A stretch of DNA of 64,000 nucleotides, taken from positions 62,001 through 126,000 of the forward strand of contig NZ_JAAJTJ010000008.1 in assembly GCF_011030405.1 (NCBI RefSeq), given 5' to 3'. Positions 61,015-64,000 of this stretch are shown here, piece after piece (positions within the stretch are counted from its first letter, which is position 1; each line of letters opens with the position of its first letter). A program made the translations under genes and the position numbers. Source of the DNA: Parapedobacter sp. SGR-10 (GTDB lineage: Bacteria; Bacteroidota; Bacteroidia; Sphingobacteriales; Sphingobacteriaceae). The notes under the pieces were generated by a model that made no database searches, was not told the origin of the DNA, and was given only the letters and a program-made list of their open reading frames with translations.

Positions 61015-62176
61015 ACCTATACCGTTGTTGTCTTTTGAATTGGATAGCTGCCAGCACAAAAATCAAGAAGGCAGGCATCAGCATATTTTTTTCCCGTATA
61101 ATAATCCCCAGATTGCTCATCATCGGTGCAAAAGCAATCGCACCAATCATATAATAGAAAAAACTTCCTTTAATTAGGAAATTAGCTTTACGAATAAATC
61201 GTATAAATCTATTTTTTAAGAAAAATAACACCAAAAAGACCTGTATAAGGTTCTCGATAGAAGCTACGATGGCCAATACATTGTGTGCGTCAAAGAATAG
61301 GGGGCGGAACAAAAAAGTCAGCACTTGCAAAGGGTAAGGAAGTGCCGAAAGATCGATCCCCGATCCTGCAACAGACAGGGCTGCGGCCTTGCCCTCATGA
61401 AAGGACTCCAGATGCTCCGTAGAGAGTTGTTCTATCTTCGCAAAGGCCAGCACACTATTCAGCAATGGGAAAAACAAGGCCAGCATTGCTCCGCCCATCA
61501 ATACTTTCTGGATGATATTGAACCGGGAACTGAAGACATAGGGCAGCGCAAAGCCTGCTACCATAAACAGCAGGACATGCGGGCGCAAAAAGTAGGCGAT
61601 AGCCACAGCGACCAGCATACCCACAAAACGCTTGCCCAAGGCCAGCAACGAATACATAAACAGGGATACCGAAAAAAACAAAAGCGTGTCTTTTCCAATA
61701 CCGACGGACCAGAAGTGCATATTGGGCAACAAAAAAACAAGGGGATAAACCGGGATACCATATACTTTAGCTCCCCGCAGCACCCGAAGATCCGGTATAA
61801 ATGACTTAATCGTCGCCAATATCAGCACAAAGCCCCACATGCCCAAAAAGGAATAGAACAGCATACCCGTCAGAAAGGAAAGCCCAAATACGTTCGCAAA
61901 AAAATAATTGATTAGGTACATGATTTGTGTAGGTCGAGGATTCTCCTTAACCGCTGTCCATATTTGATCGTAACTGAATAATTTGGGTACCATCCAATAC
62001 CCCTTTGCATCTCCACCATTAAACAAAATAGGTGTAGCCACAAAACATACCAACGTATGAACGACAAATATCAACGAAATGAGCTTCTTCTCTCCTCCAT
62101 TAAAAGCATACAAATTCCTGACACGATATGCGCACACTATAAATATAAGAGAAAACAGGATATCCAGTATAATCAT
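61004..62176 (-). CDS. Polytopic membrane protein, polymerase-like (Wzy/EpsG-type)
   Basis: A 390-residue protein with about ten hydrophobic segments (IILDILFSLIFIVCAYRV, LVCFVATPILF, FLTGMLFYSFLGMWGFVLIL, VYPLVFLLPNMHFWSVGIGK, FFPLLNSVLAFAKI and others). HFWSVGIGKDTLLFF is a feature I associate with O-antigen polymerase-like proteins in Bacteroidota. It stands between a glycosyltransferase and CapA. No enzymatic motif can be named, so the polymerase role is inference from context. Confidence 0.7.
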   Translation of the reverse strand: MIILDILFSLIFIVCAYRVRNLYAFNGGEKKLISLIFVVHTLVCFVATPILFNGGDAKGYWMVPKLFSYDQIWTAVKENPRPTQIMYLINYFFANVFGLSFLTGMLFYSFLGMWGFVLILATIKSFIPDLRVLRGAKVYGIPVYPLVFLLPNMHFWSVGIGKDTLLFFSVSLFMYSLLALGKRFVGMLVAVAIAYFLRPHVLLFMVAGFALPYVFSSRFNIIQKVLMGGAMLALFFPLLNSVLAFAKIEQLSTEHLESFHEGKAAALSVAGSGIDLSALPYPLQVLTFLFRPLFFDAHNVLAIVASIENLIQVFLVLFFLKNRFIRFIRKANFLIKGSFFYYMIGAIAFAPMMSNLGIIIREKNMLMPAFLIFVLAAIQFKRQQRYRYGR

Positions 62177-62188
62177 TTCCGAATGGCA

Positions 62189-63415
62189 TTAGTCCGTCAA
62201 TACGGATATTTTCGACCTGTAAGAGAGATGCTCCAGAGCATAGGCTCGCGTTCCTTTATACTTTTCCATCAGTTTCCTATAATCTAAAATACATATCTCC
62301 AACTTTTGGTATAGATCTGCTACGTCTGAGGCTGCAAAGTTAACCGATAGCTTATCATCTTTATTGATTTCATCCACGCTGTCAAACCTGCTGTTGACTA
62401 CTATCCGATTTGATATCAGCGAATCTAAGTACTTCAGATGAATAATCAAATTGGAAAACGCATTGTACCTGTCCGGACACACCAGTACGTTGGCCAAGGA
62501 TTGGTAGGTCGTCAGTAGGGCATAGGGCACCGAATCGATCATGATGACGGCATCCGAAAGTCCCTTTGTCTCGATAAGACCACAAACTTTCTTTTTCAAC
62601 GGTCCATCGCCGATCAGGATAAGCCGAAGATGAGGATAGGTGCGGAGTAGCTGATGAAATACCTCTACTAAATCGTCTACACCCGAGGTTGGCTTATACC
62701 CTCCTGCAAACAGGAAGACAAAGCTGTCGGGCAGAAGCTGCATATCCTGCAACAGTTGATCCCTAAGCTGTTCATCTATCCCAAACCGTCCGGCATCGCC
62801 TGATAAAAGATTGGGCAGGACATAAGCCCTGGCTCTGCGGATATTGTATCTATCCTCAAAATACTTTCTCATCGCATCGCTGCTGTAGATAATGCCGTCG
62901 GCATATTCAAAGACCTTTCTGTCCAACCTTTCGGACAGCACATACTTGAAGTGATAAATTACCTTACGGACTATCGATGTGGTATTCTTTCGCAGATAAT
63001 CAAATTCTATGGTAGACACACCATGAACGTCGTTAACATAATGATTGATGATTCCACTTCTTTTTAAAATATAACCAATAGAATTGTCCAAGTATTCGAA
63101 AAAGAATAGCTTACTATTATTTTGGTCAACATGTGTAAAAATATCATTACACCGGCTAAACAATTGAGGAAACAACCAAGTCATTATTGTAGACGGCAAA
63201 AAAGCCAATAAGCCTTGCAAAAGGGCTTTTCTCTTAAATCCAATATGCAATGTAATGTGCCGGATAGATGGATGAAACTGATCGTGATTTTTGGCATTCG
63301 ATATCAGTACAACCTGCTTTCCGGATTCTGCCAAAGCATTCAGTACGCCATATATCCGTATAGCCCCACCTCCGACTTTATTAAAATCCCGCAATGTAAA
63401 AAATATATATTTCAT
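62189..63415 (-). CDS. Family 4 glycosyltransferase
   Basis: A 408-residue GT4-type enzyme. The N-terminal domain has GGGAIRIYGVLNALAESGKQ, VNDVHGVSTIEFDYL and RKVFEYADGIIYSSDAMRKY. The C-terminal domain has FVFLFAGGYKPTSGVDDLVE and LILIGDGPLKKKVCGLI, with a weak donor-site segment (LVCPDRYNAFSNLIIHLKYL) in place of the usual E-x7-E. It could add a sugar to a capsule or lipid-linked oligosaccharide. It is codirectional with the acyltransferase upstream and the membrane protein downstream. Confidence 0.87.
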   Translation of the reverse strand: MKYIFFTLRDFNKVGGGAIRIYGVLNALAESGKQVVLISNAKNHDQFHPSIRHITLHIGFKRKALLQGLLAFLPSTIMTWLFPQLFSRCNDIFTHVDQNNSKLFFFEYLDNSIGYILKRSGIINHYVNDVHGVSTIEFDYLRKNTTSIVRKVIYHFKYVLSERLDRKVFEYADGIIYSSDAMRKYFEDRYNIRRARAYVLPNLLSGDAGRFGIDEQLRDQLLQDMQLLPDSFVFLFAGGYKPTSGVDDLVEVFHQLLRTYPHLRLILIGDGPLKKKVCGLIETKGLSDAVIMIDSVPYALLTTYQSLANVLVCPDRYNAFSNLIIHLKYLDSLISNRIVVNSRFDSVDEINKDDKLSVNFAASDVADLYQKLEICILDYRKLMEKYKGTRAYALEHLSYRSKISVLTD

Positions 63416-63477
63416 TGAACATTTACTGTTTTATTAATTTTAGGTTGGCAAAGTTGATCCTACCGCCCCTTTTTATT

Positions 63478-64000
63478 TCATTTCTTCAAAGATATTTTCC
63501 TAAGCGCTTGGATGCATTTTTTTTCGAAAATAAAATAATAGATATACCCTGCTATTAAACAAATAGCCGAAACAAAAACTATATAAATTACATAGATTAT
63601 TAAACTTTCTGTCTTCGGTAAGTAACGCTCAATAAAAGCATGTAAAGGTCCATGTACCAAATAAAGAGAATAAGAAGAGTTACCTATTAACATTAAAACA
63701 TTGCCCTTATTTAATCTTATACTTTTATAAGTAATGGAGTAATAGATCAGGAAAAATGAGAACAATGAAAAAACCGAATTAATATAAAAGGAATACGGCA
63801 AGAAGTCATAATATTTACTCAAAATAAACCCAATCAGAAATAAGATGATTGCAACACCTACAATATTCTTGTTAAACAAAACATTATTGACAATCAACAA
63901 AGAAAGTATATAACCCAATATAAATTCAAGGTTATAATAAGAAAAAACTAATTGAAAAAAAGGTGCATCAAACTCAACACCAGTACTTTGGATACCTAGG
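63478..64000 (-). CDS. Acyltransferase family 3 (OafA/YrhL-like), partial
   Basis: The frame runs from the window edge to 63478 with no stop. I read GIQSTGVEFDAPFFQLVFSY, then YNLEFILGYILSLLIVNN, and a further set of membrane helices (VAIILFLIGFILSKYY, FSLFSFFLIYYSITY, LIGNSSYSLYLVHGPLHAFI, IYVIYIVFVSAICLIAGYIY). SYSLYLVHGP is the C-terminal signature of the family. The N-terminus is outside the window. It probably acylates a surface glycan of the same locus. Confidence 0.85.
   Translation of the reverse strand, partial: LGIQSTGVEFDAPFFQLVFSYYNLEFILGYILSLLIVNNVLFNKNIVGVAIILFLIGFILSKYYDFLPYSFYINSVFSLFSFFLIYYSITYKSIRLNKGNVLMLIGNSSYSLYLVHGPLHAFIERYLPKTESLIIYVIYIVFVSAICLIAGYIYYFIFEKKCIQALRKISLKK

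Overview
The window looks like a chromosomal segment of a Bacteroidota bacterium, most likely Sphingobacteriaceae (Sphingobacterium/Pedobacter-like). Support comes from gene content: SusC/SusD pair, GLPGLI protein beside an OMP_b-brl_3-type barrel, DUF6266, DUF6520, ORF6N, a reversed-order fused 3-hydroxyacyl-CoA dehydrogenase/crotonase and a Bacteroidota-type DnaK. Genus is an inference. No IS transposase, prophage, rRNA or CRISPR array was found. Two tRNA-Val genes are present.

Layout. 1-2.8 kb: beta-oxidation fusion enzyme (cut by the window edge) and a MarR regulator. 3-3.5 kb: one copy of a large non-coding repeat. 3.9-10.7 kb: an AraC regulator converging on a six-gene catabolic operon (RidA, 3HCDH-like, class III aminotransferase, second degenerate 3HCDH-like, M19 dipeptidase, D-threonine-aldolase-like enzyme). 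10.9-31.8 kb: mostly housekeeping and conserved genes (MmcQ, acetylxylan esterase, thioredoxin-like, outer-membrane barrel + GLPGLI, dnaK, GreA-like, nucleotidyltransferase, HerA-like ATPase, SulP + carbonic anhydrase, acyltransferase, GT2 + flippase-like membrane protein, ruvC, an unrecognised protein). 32.0-32.2 kb: two tRNA-Val. 32.2-32.9 kb: a broken GIY-YIG gene running into a strange TGTAC-rich tract. 32.9-41.5 kb: surface glycan locus (aminotransferase, acetyltransferase, sugar transferase, GT4, Wzc-like kinase, Wza-like exporter) interrupted by an AAA ATPase gene. 41.8-45.9 kb: accessory block (lipoprotein, CHAP protein, membrane protein, DUF6266, an 11-bp-phased repeat array, HTH protein, membrane LytTR regulator). 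46.0-46.8 kb: second copy of the large repeat, with perfect 16-bp terminal inverted repeats. 47-54.9 kb: Crp-like regulator, MauE-like membrane protein, DUF6520 peptide, TlpA-like thioredoxin, SusD, SusC. 55-58.5 kb: duplicated susC leader, an XRE regulator, DUF2971, ORF6N and an unknown protein. 58.5-64 kb: second polysaccharide cluster (CapK-like, CapA, polymerase-like membrane protein, GT4, acyltransferase cut by the window edge).

The most distinctive theme is small repeats that intrude into genes. A palindrome with GTAGAGACGC arms occurs ten times. Twice it lies in frame inside the CHAP gene, once in the susC reading frame, and in two genes it supplies the stop codon. A second palindrome (GTAGGGGCAAAA... 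type) is translated inside a membrane protein and forms part of the predicted SusC signal peptide. Arrays of 8-bp, 11-bp and 14-bp units, and the 3-nt-phased TGTAC tract, add further unexplained structure. The best candidates for undescribed biology are the 11-bp array beside the HTH/LytTR genes, the duplicated susC leader with a conserved mini-ORF and a covarying hairpin, and the SusCD-TlpA-MauE-DUF6520 module.
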